Assembly (NCBI GenBank): GCA_052387255.1
Contig: JBQTJI010000005.1
Coordinates: forward strand, 1 to 64,000
DNA length: 64,000 bases
From: JBBQXK01 sp052387255
GTDB lineage: Bacteria > Pseudomonadota > Alphaproteobacteria > Rhodobacterales > Rhodobacteraceae
Direction: 5' to 3'
Each line of letters opens with the position of its first letter. Position 1 is the stretch's first letter. The notes under the pieces were generated by a model that was not told the DNA's origin, ran no database searches, and saw only the letters and a program-made list of their open reading frames with translations. This document shows positions 8,537-17,211 of the stretch, piece after piece. A program made the position numbers and the translations under genes.

Positions 8537-9199
8537 CTACCCCGCCAGCGACTGCGAAAACCGGAACGCCATCCCGCGCACCAGGCGGTTCGACCACTCG
8601 CCCTCTTCGAACGAGCCCGGCACGATCACCGCCTTCATCACCGGGCGGACCAGCGCGACCGGGGGCAGAAGACCGGTGCCCGCGCGGACCGCCGGGATCA
8701 CCTCGATCGACGGAATCACGCCGCCGCCATCGGCGGGCAGCAGGGCCCGGACCACCCGGTGCAGCGCCCGGCGCGCCGCCCCGGTGCCATAGCCGAAGGA
8801 CAGCATGTCGCCCCGCGCCAGGGCATAGCCGGGCGGTGCGCCAGAGATCGCGATCTCGCGCCCGCCGGTCGAGATTGCGGACAGCGCCGGGGTGAAGCCC
8901 GACAGACCCGCGCCCGCCGGATCGCCCCTCGGCCCCCACTGGCGCAGGTCGGCCGCCAGAAAGGACCCGCCCGGCGCACGGACCAGGTCGATCAGCGCCT
9001 GCGCCGCCGTCGCCTCGTCGTAGGTCATCGGAGACAGGGCATAGCGCCCGGCCCACAACCGGCTGCCCAATGCCGACATCAGCGGCTCGCCGCCGCCCGT
9101 CTCGTCCATCTGCACGGCCTCGCCGAGGTCCATCGCGCAGGACGCGACCGGCAGCAGGTCGACGAAGGAGGCGAGCGCCAGGGGAAAGGTCAGGGCCAT
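8537..9199 (-). CDS. Phage minor tail protein
   Basis: A protein of 220 residues starting MALTFPLALASFVDLLP. A typical tail-protein feature is the phrase LSPMTYDEATAAQALIDLV near residue 55, followed by PGGSFLAADLRQWGP; the C-terminus reads EWSNRLVRGMAFRFSQSLAG. It lies directly after the tape-measure remnant, the place of the minor tail (gpM/gpL-like) proteins in siphophage clusters. The spacing of 3 bases from the upstream stop implies coupled translation. Confidence 0.55.
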   Translation of the reverse strand: MALTFPLALASFVDLLPVASCAMDLGEAVQMDETGGGEPLMSALGSRLWAGRYALSPMTYDEATAAQALIDLVRAPGGSFLAADLRQWGPRGDPAGAGLSGFTPALSAISTGGREIAISGAPPGYALARGDMLSFGYGTGAARRALHRVVRALLPADGGGVIPSIEVIPAVRAGTGLLPPVALVRPVMKAVIVPGSFEEGEWSNRLVRGMAFRFSQSLAG

Positions 9200-9202
9200 C
9201 GG

Positions 9203-10855
9203 TCAGCCTCTCCGCCGGGGGTCGCCGCTGACCTGCTTGACGCGCAGCGGCAGCGCGTCGCGGTCGTAGGCCTCGATCCCGGCCTGCGCGATCTCGATCG
9301 ACTGGCCGCGCGCGCGCTCCAGGATCGCGGCCTCGAGGCCCGGGCCGAGGTCGATCTTGATGGTCGATGTGGTGCCGCCCGGCCCGCCCGCCGCGCCCGC
9401 TGGCCCGGTGGCGGCAGCCTTGGCGAAACGCGGGCCGTCGCCGTTGATCACCTGCGCCGCCGCGCCGTCGGCCAGCGCGCGCGACGGGCGCAGGACGGTG
9501 CCCAGGATCGCCCCCAGGATGCCCCCGCCGCCGGGCGTCGCCCCGAAGATGCCCCGCCCGCCGAACAGCGCGGCCAGCGGCCCCTCGCCCAGAAGGGCGG
9601 CCTGCAGCACAGCGCGGCTCAGCGTGCGGATCAGCTGCTCGCCCGCATCGCGGCCGCCCATCAGCGCGTCGATCAGCGCGTCGCCCGCCTGTTTCCTCAC
9701 ATAGGTCAGCATTTCCATGGTCTCCGCCTCGCGCAACCCCGTGCGGATCAGTTCTTCGACCTCGGCGCGCTGCGAAGCTGTCGCACCGGCCAGTTCCTCG
9801 CGCAGTTCCAGCAGTTCGCGCTGGACCGGATCAGCTTCGCGCTTGATCTCGATCTCGCCGCGCAGACGGGCGATCAGTTCCTCGACCCCATCAGCCTCGT
9901 CGCGCGCGGCGGCCCCGCCGCCGCCACCGGAGCCGCCCGCAGCACCGACCTTCGGCGGCTTCCAGTTCATCTGCGCGGTGATCTGGCCCCGGAAGCCATG
10001 GGGGTCGAGGTCGGGTCCCCCCGGTCCCGCCCCCCGGCCCGCCCCCGCCGCCGCCGAGATCGGCCCGGCGATGTTCGTGCCCGCGATGCCCGTCGCGGCG
10101 TTCCAGGCGGCGACCAGGTCGGCCGAAAGCAGCTGGGCAACATCGAACGCCAGGCCCAGATGCTGCGCCAGGTTGATGCCGCCGATCTTGTTGACAGCAT
10201 CCCAGGCCGCCATCAGCTCGGCCCTGAGGTCTGCCGAAACGTCACGCTGCAGGGCCAGCGCCTCATAGACGGCCCGGTCGGCTTCGCGCCGGGCGCGGGC
10301 CACCTGAAGGCTGTCCTCGCCGAACCGCGTGATCAGGCACTGCAGGTCGGCCTGTTGGCGCAGGTCGGCACCCACGACCGCATTTGCCTCGGTGGCCAGA
10401 AATGCGAACAGGTTCGGCGTCACCGGCCCTTCGGCCAGCTTGCGCACCGAAGTCCATCCGCGCACCACGATCCCGGCAAAGAAGGCCGGGCGCGCGTCCG
10501 CCATGGTGAACCAGGCGTTGCCAACCGGCACCGGCTCGGCGAAACGGTCGAACGGCACGAGACAGCGGTTCGCAGGGCCCAGCCACGCCCGACAGTGCGG
10601 CGACCGCGGATTGCGCACGTTCGTCACGCCCCGGTCGGTCCGCTTGCCCGCCAGATAGGTCTGCGGTGTGGGCAGGCCCCAGCGGGCCATGTCCAGCCGC
10701 AGGCCGTCGCCCGCGCGCACGACGACAGGCGCGGTCTGGTCGGGATAGATGGCGGGCTGCGGTTCCAGATTGCGCCCGCCCGCATCAAGCAAATCGGGCG
10801 CAAACAGCTGGCGCATCGCATCGACGGCGCGGGTGTGGCTGTAGAGATTGCACAT
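9203..10855 (-). pseudogene. Chimera: truncated SRAP peptidase fused to tape-measure C-terminus
   Basis: One uninterrupted frame of 550 residues joins two unrelated genes. Residues 1-162 are an SRAP (YedK/HMCES, SOS-response-associated peptidase) N-terminus: catalytic MCNLYS start, RWGLPTP, DRGVTNVRN, RCLVPFDRFAEP, FFAGIV and LFAFLATEANAVVG. The family continues with an HPKAMP block carrying the catalytic His; that block is absent. From about residue 163 (near base 10370) the sequence becomes phage tape measure: ADRAVYEALALQ, AQHLGLAFDVAQLLSADLV, a coiled coil (EVEELIRTGLREAE), Gly-rich hydrophobic stretches and IKIDLGPGLEAAILERA. Both halves keep frame, so a hybrid could be made, but neither protein is complete. 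The SRAP promoter region now stands in front of the tail genes. Confidence 0.75.
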
Positions 10856-10992
10856 GGGGTCACCGATCCGCTGGGGGAGGCGGTACCGACTATGCCGGGA
10901 AGATCACGCATCCCGCCAGCCGTGACGCATTGCAGCGTCCCCTGCGTCGCCCTATCCCTTGGTGTGCAATGGCATGCAAGGGGGGTCGCAAG

Positions 10993-13146
10993 ATGGCACG
11001 GACGGATCGGAACGGTCTGCAGGTGGACGCGATGCTGGCTGATTTTGTCGACACGCGCGCCCTGCCCGGCACCGGCGTGGACCCCGCCCAGTTCTGGTCG
11101 GGCTTTGCCGCCCTGATCGCCGAACTGGCCCCGAGGAACCGCGACCTGCTGGCCATCCGAGACCACATGCAGGGCCGGATCGACGCCTGGCATATCGACC
11201 GTCGCGACACGCCCCATGACCGCGACGCCTATCACGCCTTTCTGGAAGAGATCGGGTACCTGCTGCCCGAAGCTCCCGACTTCACCATCGACACCGCCAA
11301 TGTCGACCCCGAGATCGCCCTTGTTCCCGGCCCGCAACTGGTGGTGCCGGTGACCAACGCGCGCTATGCGCTGAACGCGGCCAACGCCCGCTGGGGCAGC
11401 CTGTACGATGGCCTGTATGGCACCGACGCCATGGGGTCGCCACCGCCGTCGGGCGGGTACGAGCGGGGCAGGGGTGCCCGCGTGGTGGCCCGCGCGCGGG
11501 TGTTCCTGGACGAGACGTTTCCGATCAGGGGGGCCAGCCACGCCGATGTGCGCCGCTATCAGGTAAAGGATGGCGCTTTGCTGGTCGACGACCTGCCGCT
11601 GGAGGACCCGGCAAAGTTCGCGGGCTATCGCGGCAACCCCCGTGCGCCGGATTCGGTGCTGCTCTGCAACCACGGCCTGCATGTGGAACTGGTGTTCGAC
11701 CGGGCGCATTTCATCGGCAGCCGCGACCAGGCCTGCCTGGCCGACGTGGTGCTGGAAAGCGCGGTCTCGGCGATCATGGACTGCGAGGATTCGGTCGCCT
11801 GCGTCGATGCCGAGGACAAGGTCGCGGCCTATGCCAACTGGCTGGGCCTGATGCAGGGCGACCTGTCGGCCGAGGTCGCCAAGGGCGGCCGCACCATGAC
11901 GCGCCGCCTGAACCCCGACCGCGATTTCATCGCGCCCGACGGCAGCCACCTGACGGTCAAGGGCCGCGCGCTGATGTGGGTGCGCAACGTGGGTCACTTG
12001 ATGACCACGCCCGCCATTCTCGACCCGCAGGGACAGGAGGTGCCCGAGGGGTTGATGGATGCGATGATCACCACGCTGATTGCAATGCACGATCTGTCCA
12101 GGACCGAAGGCCCGCGCAATTCGGCCATGGGGTCGGTCTATGTGGTCAAGCCCAAGATGCACGGCCCCGACGAGGTGGCCTTTGCCTGCGACACCTTCGA
12201 CCGGGTCGAAGATGTGCTGGGGCTGCCCCGCCATACCGTCAAGCTGGGCATCATGGACGAGGAACGCCGCACTTCGGTCAACCTCAAGCAGTGCATCCAT
12301 GCGGCGCGCCACCGCGTGGCCTTCATCAACACCGGTTTCCTCGACCGCACCGGCGACGAGATCCACACCTCGATGGAGGCCGGGCCGTTCAGCCGCAAGG
12401 ATTTCATCAAGCGCAAGGGCTGGATCGGGGCCTACGAGAACCGCAACGTCGATATCGGGCTGGAATGCGGCCTGTCGGGGCGGGCGCAGATCGGCAAGGG
12501 CATGTGGGCGATGCCCGACCTGATGGCAGCCATGGTCGAGACCAAGATCGAACACCCCAAGGCCGGGGCCAACTGCGCCTGGGTTCCCTCGCCCACGGCG
12601 GCCACGCTGCATGCGCTGCACTACCACAAGGTCGATGTCTTCGCCGTGCAGCGGCGGCTGGCGGCCGGGGGGCGGCGGGCGCATGTGGACGCGGTGCTGG
12701 ACATCCCGACGGCGACCTGGCGGCGGTGGTCGCCCGCACAGGTCCTGCGCGAGGTCGAGAACAACGCCCAAGGGATCCTGGGTTACGTCGTGCGCTGGAT
12801 CGACCAAGGGGTGGGCTGTTCCAAGGTGCCCGACATCAACGACATCGGGCTGATGGAGGACCGCGCGACGTGCCGGATTTCGAGCCAGGCCCTCGCCAAC
12901 TGGATGCACCACAGCGTGGTGTCGCGCGAGGCGGTGATGGACGCCATGCGCCGCATGGCCGTGGTGGTCGACCGCCAGAACGCAGGGGATGCCGCCTATA
13001 TCCCGATGGCACCGGGGTATCAGGGCGTGGCGTTCCAGGCGGCGTGCGATCTGGTGTTCAAGGGGCGGGACCAGCCGTCGGGGTATACCGAGCCGCTGCT
13101 GCACCGGTACCGGCAGATGGTGAAGGCGGGGGGGACGGGCATATAG
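10993..13146 (+). CDS. glcB: Malate synthase G
   Basis: The product condenses glyoxylate and acetyl-CoA to malate in the glyoxylate bypass and glycolate use. It has 717 residues, against about 723 for the E. coli enzyme. Landmarks include ESAVSAIMDCEDSVACVDAE, the GRALMWVRNVGHLM segment, KPKMHGPDEVAF and MEDRATCRISSQ near residue 625, which holds the catalytic Asp of the family, preceded by GCSKVPD with the conserved Cys. The ATG at 10993 gives the family-typical N-terminus; upstream in-frame codons belong to the leader. It is transcribed away from the SRAP/tail chimera with a 137-base spacer between them. Confidence 0.95.
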   Translation: MARTDRNGLQVDAMLADFVDTRALPGTGVDPAQFWSGFAALIAELAPRNRDLLAIRDHMQGRIDAWHIDRRDTPHDRDAYHAFLEEIGYLLPEAPDFTIDTANVDPEIALVPGPQLVVPVTNARYALNAANARWGSLYDGLYGTDAMGSPPPSGGYERGRGARVVARARVFLDETFPIRGASHADVRRYQVKDGALLVDDLPLEDPAKFAGYRGNPRAPDSVLLCNHGLHVELVFDRAHFIGSRDQACLADVVLESAVSAIMDCEDSVACVDAEDKVAAYANWLGLMQGDLSAEVAKGGRTMTRRLNPDRDFIAPDGSHLTVKGRALMWVRNVGHLMTTPAILDPQGQEVPEGLMDAMITTLIAMHDLSRTEGPRNSAMGSVYVVKPKMHGPDEVAFACDTFDRVEDVLGLPRHTVKLGIMDEERRTSVNLKQCIHAARHRVAFINTGFLDRTGDEIHTSMEAGPFSRKDFIKRKGWIGAYENRNVDIGLECGLSGRAQIGKGMWAMPDLMAAMVETKIEHPKAGANCAWVPSPTAATLHALHYHKVDVFAVQRRLAAGGRRAHVDAVLDIPTATWRRWSPAQVLREVENNAQGILGYVVRWIDQGVGCSKVPDINDIGLMEDRATCRISSQALANWMHHSVVSREAVMDAMRRMAVVVDRQNAGDAAYIPMAPGYQGVAFQAACDLVFKGRDQPSGYTEPLLHRYRQMVKAGGTGI

Positions 13147-13150
13147 CGGC

Positions 13151-13576
13151 ATGACTTCGCGTCCAATCCTCAACCCGTTGACAGGGGGCTCTGAGTTTGG
13201 CCGTGTATATGCTCTGCGGTTGGCCGGATTGGACTATGAGACTGCACCGATCCTGCTGTTTGCAGGTCGGCACATTGGACCGAACAGGGGGTATGGGGCG
13301 CAACACATCTGGGCGGAACATGCGGCCGAAATGGCCCGCTACGGCTTTCGCTCGGCGGACAAAGTGCCCGACTACGTCGCGAAACTTGTCAGGGCAGGCA
13401 CACCGCTGTACTTCGAGGGCGCGTCTTTTCGAAGAACGCGCCTGCTTGCTGTGAGAACCGCAGAGGGCACAACGATCCTTGAGTATCTCGACCGGCGTGA
13501 CGGACCGATCTGGTCGGTCGTCACGGCCTTCTCGGGAACGAAAACGCACGGAACCCGCGTGGGGACCGTGCGCTGA
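13151..13576 (+). CDS. Small hypothetical protein, possibly BECR-fold nuclease-like
   Basis: A protein of 141 residues starting 5 bases after glcB. Segments GYGAQHIWAEHAAEMARYGF, VPDYVAKLVRAGTPLYFEG, RRTRLLAVRTAEGTTILEYL and PIWSVVTAFSGTKTHGTRVG give an HxxxEH-type helix, then a strand meander ending in a conserved-looking W-V-T pair. This resembles the small Barnase/EndoU/Colicin/RelE-like (BECR) domains found at the ends of phage head proteins and in toxins. The likeness is by pattern only. Base composition is visibly less GC-rich than the neighbours, so it may be a late arrival. No antitoxin-like gene is adjacent. Confidence 0.5.
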   Translation: MTSRPILNPLTGGSEFGRVYALRLAGLDYETAPILLFAGRHIGPNRGYGAQHIWAEHAAEMARYGFRSADKVPDYVAKLVRAGTPLYFEGASFRRTRLLAVRTAEGTTILEYLDRRDGPIWSVVTAFSGTKTHGTRVGTVR

Positions 13577-13805
13577 CGTCGTGCTCGCAGTAGCAACGTT
13601 CCCTTAGCTCTTAGGTGTCGGGAACCACCCTGACGTGTCCTGCAAATGAACCCCCTGACAGGTTCACCATCCACATGAGCGGGCCGATTGACAGGTGAAG
13701 CCGACTCAACATGCTCTTTATGGCACTATCGTAAGATGGCGGACCGGTCCGCGTTTTTCAATCCCCGCCGCGCGGCGGGTCACCAGGTCATTCGGCATCG
13801 CACCG

Positions 13806-15164
13806 TCAATCCGCGTCCTCCACCCCCCGCAAGTCCGCCCCCAGCCCCCGCATCAAGCGCTCGAACACCGGAAAGGACGTGGCGATCGGCGAGGCATCGT
13901 CAACCGTGACGGGGGCCTTGGCGGCCATCCCCAGCACCAGGAAGCTCATCGCGATGCGGTGGTCGAGGTGGGTGGCGCAGGTGGCCCCGCCGGGGACGCC
14001 GCTTGCGCCCAGGCCGTGGACGGTCATCGTATCCGCATCTTCCTCGACCCGCACGCCGCAGGCGCGCAGGCCGCGTGCCACGGCGTCGATGCGGTCGCTT
14101 TCCTTGACGCGCAACTCCTTGATGCCGCGCATCACCGTGACCCCATCCGAACAGGCGGCGACGACCGACAGGATGGGATACTCGTCGATCATCGAGGGCG
14201 CGCGACTGGCGGGCACCTCGATGCCCCGCATCGCGCCGGTGAAGCGGACGCACAGGTCGGCGACCGGCTCGCCGCCCTCTTCGCGCGGGTTCTCAAAGGC
14301 GATGTCGGCCCCCATTTCCACCAGCGTAAGGTAAAGCCCGTTGCGCGTGGTGTTCTGGCTGACGCCGGGCACGCGGATGTCCGACCCCGGCACGATCAGG
14401 GCCGCGCAGACCGGGAAGGCGGCGGATGACGGGTCGCGCGGCACGGCCACGGTCTGCGGGCGCAGTTCGGGCTGGCCGGTCAGGGTGATGACATGGCCCT
14501 CGTGCGTCTTCTCGACATGCACCTGCGCCCCGAACCCGGTCAGCATCCGCTCGGAATGGTCGCGCGTGGGTTCGCGCTCGATCACCACCGTCTCGCCGGG
14601 GGCATTCAGGCCCGCCAGCAGGATCGCGGATTTCACCTGCGCACTGGCGACGGGCAGGGTGTAGCGCACCGGCACCGGGGCCTCGGCCCCCACCACCGTC
14701 ATCGGCAGCCGTCCCCCCTGCCGCCCCCAGGCGCGCGTCCCGAACAGCGACAGCGGATCGGTGACGCGGCCCATCGGGCGCTTGCGCAAACTTGCGTCGC
14801 CGGTGAAGGTGGCCGTGATCGGGGTCGTGGCCATCGTCCCCATGATCAGCCGCACCCCGGTGCCCGAATTGCCGCAGTCGATCATGTCGGCCGGTTCGCG
14901 AAAGCCCCCGACCCCGACGCCATGCACCGTCCAGGCCCCTGGCCCCGTCTGCGTCACCTCGGCCCCGAAGGCGCGCATCGCGGCGGCGGTGTCCAGCACG
15001 TCCTGACCCTCCAGCAGGCCGGTGACCGTCGTCTGCCCCACGGCCATCGCCCCCAGGATCAGCGCGCGGTGGCTGATCGACTTGTCGCCCGGCACCGCCG
15101 CCACGCCGCTCAGCGGACCCGAAGGATGGGCGGTCATCGGTTGGGGCGTGGCGTGGCCAGACAT
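13806..15164 (-). CDS. aroA: 3-phosphoshikimate 1-carboxyvinyltransferase (EPSP synthase)
   Basis: The enzyme joins shikimate-3-phosphate and PEP in the aromatic amino acid pathway. The 452-residue product shows the class II layout: GDKSISHRALI, SLRKRPMGRV, SAQVKSAILLAGLN, TRDHSERML, PSMIDEYPIL, KELRVKESDRI and THLDHRIAMSFLVLG. In the GNSGTGVRL loop the position that is Ala in the Agrobacterium CP4 enzyme is Gly here. The start at 15164 has a clear AGGAG; an upstream in-frame ATG at 15224 lacks one. It follows trmB by 66 bases on the same strand; cmk and rpsA, which often accompany aroA, are not in the window. Confidence 0.95.
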   Translation of the reverse strand: MSGHATPQPMTAHPSGPLSGVAAVPGDKSISHRALILGAMAVGQTTVTGLLEGQDVLDTAAAMRAFGAEVTQTGPGAWTVHGVGVGGFREPADMIDCGNSGTGVRLIMGTMATTPITATFTGDASLRKRPMGRVTDPLSLFGTRAWGRQGGRLPMTVVGAEAPVPVRYTLPVASAQVKSAILLAGLNAPGETVVIEREPTRDHSERMLTGFGAQVHVEKTHEGHVITLTGQPELRPQTVAVPRDPSSAAFPVCAALIVPGSDIRVPGVSQNTTRNGLYLTLVEMGADIAFENPREEGGEPVADLCVRFTGAMRGIEVPASRAPSMIDEYPILSVVAACSDGVTVMRGIKELRVKESDRIDAVARGLRACGVRVEEDADTMTVHGLGASGVPGGATCATHLDHRIAMSFLVLGMAAKAPVTVDDASPIATSFPVFERLMRGLGADLRGVEDAD

Positions 15165-15230
15165 GCGCGGCGTCTCCTGAAATCCGTCGCAGGGCTGATA
15201 GCGCAGGCGGCGTGCGGGGTCCACCGGGTG

Positions 15231-15932
15231 TCAGTCGCGCCGGAAGGTCAGGTAGTGCGGCACGCGGCCCTCGCGCAGGGCCTTCTGTTCATAGCGGGTG
15301 GACGGCCAGTCGTCCCACGCCGTGCCACCCTGTTCGACAAGCGTGAACCCCGCCTTCGGCACCTCTTCCAGCGCCTGGCGCACATAGTCGGGGATGTCGG
15401 TCGCCACGCGGAACTGTCCCCCCGGCGCGGTGACACGGGCGAGGGCACCCAGATACTCCGGCGTCACAAAGCGGCGGCGGTGGTGGCGGGCCTTGGGCCA
15501 GGGGTCGGGGTAGTTGAGAAAAACGCGGGACAGGCAGGCGTCGGGCAGCACCTCGAACAGGTCGCGCACATCGCCGGGGTGCAGGGCCAGATTGTCCAGC
15601 CCCGCCGTCCGCAGCTTGCCCAGAAGCATTGCGATGCCGTTCACAAATGGTTCAGCGCCCAGGATGCGACAGTCCGGATGAAGCTCGGCCATATGCACCA
15701 GATGCTCGCCCCCGCCAAAGCCGACCTCCAGCCAAAGCGGGCCATCGCCCAGGTCGAGGGGGCGACGGTCGGGGTTGTCGGAACGGGTCACGCCGCGCAG
15801 CGCATAGCGGTCGAGATCCTCGGCCAGCCAGGTTTTCTGACTGCTGCGCAAGGTCTTGCCGCGGATGCGGCCATAGAAGTTGCGGCGCTCGGGCGCGGGC
15901 GACGGCAGGGGGTGGGGGCGTTCGGCGGTCAT
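15231..15932 (-). CDS. trmB: tRNA (guanine-N7-)-methyltransferase
   Basis: This SAM-dependent enzyme methylates G46 in tRNA variable loops. The 233-residue protein has the TrmB signatures WLEVGFGGGEH (SAM-binding loop), LGAEPFVNGIAMLL, LNYPDPWPKARHHRRRF and the C-terminal STRYEQKALREGR. The start at 15932 gives a normal family length; the frame remains open upstream but without TrmB sequence. It probably forms a transcription unit with aroA. In related genomes trmB often lies close behind metK; here the metallo-hydrolase and DUF606 genes lie between them. Confidence 0.93.
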   Translation of the reverse strand: MTAERPHPLPSPAPERRNFYGRIRGKTLRSSQKTWLAEDLDRYALRGVTRSDNPDRRPLDLGDGPLWLEVGFGGGEHLVHMAELHPDCRILGAEPFVNGIAMLLGKLRTAGLDNLALHPGDVRDLFEVLPDACLSRVFLNYPDPWPKARHHRRRFVTPEYLGALARVTAPGGQFRVATDIPDYVRQALEEVPKAGFTLVEQGGTAWDDWPSTRYEQKALREGRVPHYLTFRRD

Positions 15933-16128
15933 GACCGGGGGGGCGTAGTCCCGCCGGGTGCCTGCGTCAAGCGGTGCCCTGTCGCTGGCGACCGGGCCGG
16001 GCCGCGGTTGTCGCCGCAAGGAGCGGCAGGCGGGTGGGACGGGCATGCCACGAATTGGCAGGTTGCCGACGGTTGCTTCCTGTGCATCCTGCCGCCGCTG
16101 GCCGGTATCTGTCACCAAGGAGCAAACG

Positions 16129-17127
16129 ATGACCCCCCAAGTTTCCCCCTTTCCCCTGTCGCCCCTCCTGTCGCGGCGCGGCCTGATCGCCGCCGCCGCC
16201 GCCGGTGCGGCTCTGGCCTCGGTCGGCGTACCGCGGCTGGCGCGGGCCGAAACGGCAGCCGCCGAAGGCCCCCGCCCGGTGATCTATGACCGCAAGGTGG
16301 GCGATCTGATGCTCACGACGCTGCTCGACGGCCATCTGGCCCTGGGGCAGGAGATGCTGGTGAACGCAGATCCGGCCCTGGTGCAGGCGGCGATGAATGC
16401 GGCCTATCTGGATCCCGCCGGGCCTTTTCCGGTGCCGGTCAGCACCCATCTGATCCGCGCGGGCAGCGATGTCACGCTGGTCGATGCCGGGGCGGGCGGC
16501 GCTTTTGGACCGACCGCCGGGCGGCATCTGGCGGCGCTGGCCGCCGCCGGGGTAGCACCCGAGGCGGTGACGCGCATCGTCTTGACGCATATGCATCCCG
16601 ACCATATCGGCGGGCTGGTGACCGAGGCGGGGGCCGTCTTCACCAATGCGACGCTGCATGTCGCGGCCCCCGAACTGGCCTTCTGGACCGATGCCGCCAT
16701 TGCGGCCAGCGTGCCCGATGGCGTCAAGCCGTTCTTCGCGCTGGCCGCCTCGGTCGCCACGGCCTATGGCGCGCGGGTGATGCCCTTCGACGGCGATGCC
16801 GATCTGGGCGGTGGACTCAGCGCCATCGCCATGCCGGGGCATACGCCGGGCCATACCGGGTATCGCGTGTCGTCGGGGGCGGATCAGGTGATCATCTGGG
16901 GCGACAGCACGGCGATTGCCGCGCTGCAATTCGCCCATGTCGATGTCGGCATCACCTTTGACGCCGACAGCGCGGCGGCGGCGGTGACGCGCAGGGCGGT
17001 GCTCGCGATGGTCGCAGCCGACCGGATCGCGGTGGCCGGCTCGCACCTGCCCTTCCCCGGGTTGGGCCATGTCGAGGCCAAGGGCGATGCCTATGCCTGG
17101 GTGCCCGAGGAGTGGCGCTTCCTGTAA
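16129..17127 (+). CDS. Tat-exported MBL-fold metallo-hydrolase
   Basis: A 332-residue protein with a twin-arginine leader (SRRGLIAAAAAGAALA, cleavage likely after ARA around residue 40), so it should be exported folded to the periplasm. The catalytic metallo-beta-lactamase motif HMHPDHIGG lies near residue 160, with the further metal ligands GHTPGHTGY and a C-terminal GSHLPFPGLGH. This layout is common to quinolone-signal-lactonase-like and sulfatase-like MBL proteins; the substrate cannot be read from sequence. The ATG at 16129 has a well-placed AAGGAG. It diverges from trmB and converges on the DUF606 gene. Confidence 0.85.
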   Translation: MTPQVSPFPLSPLLSRRGLIAAAAAGAALASVGVPRLARAETAAAEGPRPVIYDRKVGDLMLTTLLDGHLALGQEMLVNADPALVQAAMNAAYLDPAGPFPVPVSTHLIRAGSDVTLVDAGAGGAFGPTAGRHLAALAAAGVAPEAVTRIVLTHMHPDHIGGLVTEAGAVFTNATLHVAAPELAFWTDAAIAASVPDGVKPFFALAASVATAYGARVMPFDGDADLGGGLSAIAMPGHTPGHTGYRVSSGADQVIIWGDSTAIAALQFAHVDVGITFDADSAAAAVTRRAVLAMVAADRIAVAGSHLPFPGLGHVEAKGDAYAWVPEEWRFL

Positions 17128-17141
17128 AGGCGCGCGCCTTG

Positions 17142-17205
17142 TGACCAGGGCCGGGGGCTGTCTGCCCCCGGACCCCCGAGGATATCTGGGGACAGAAGAA
17201 AGGTC
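17142..17205. repeat. Rhodobacterales-type intergenic repeat / bidirectional terminator
   Basis: A perfect eight-pair hairpin (CCGGGGGC at 17151-17158, GCCCCCGG at 17164-17171) is followed by ACCCCCGAGGATATCTGGGG and an A-rich GACAGAAGAAAGG end. From general knowledge of Rhodobacterales genomes, hairpin plus 'CCCCCGAGGATAT' plus 'ACAGA.GAAAG' is a widely repeated intergenic element. It sits between two converging genes and can stop transcription from either side. Confidence 0.65.
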
Positions 17206-17211
17206 GGGGTG

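Noticed and set aside
1141..10855. Rhodobacter-type gene transfer agent cluster
   Set aside because: The module lacks the DUF2460/DUF2163/NlpC/large-hub series of that agent; the gene order and protein sizes fit a lambda-like siphophage tail tip instead.
13764..13779. Perfect palindrome CCCGCCGCGCGGCGGG downstream of aroA
   Set aside because: Noted as a possible terminator, but in the aroA direction it is followed by an A-run rather than a T-run, so function is unsupported.
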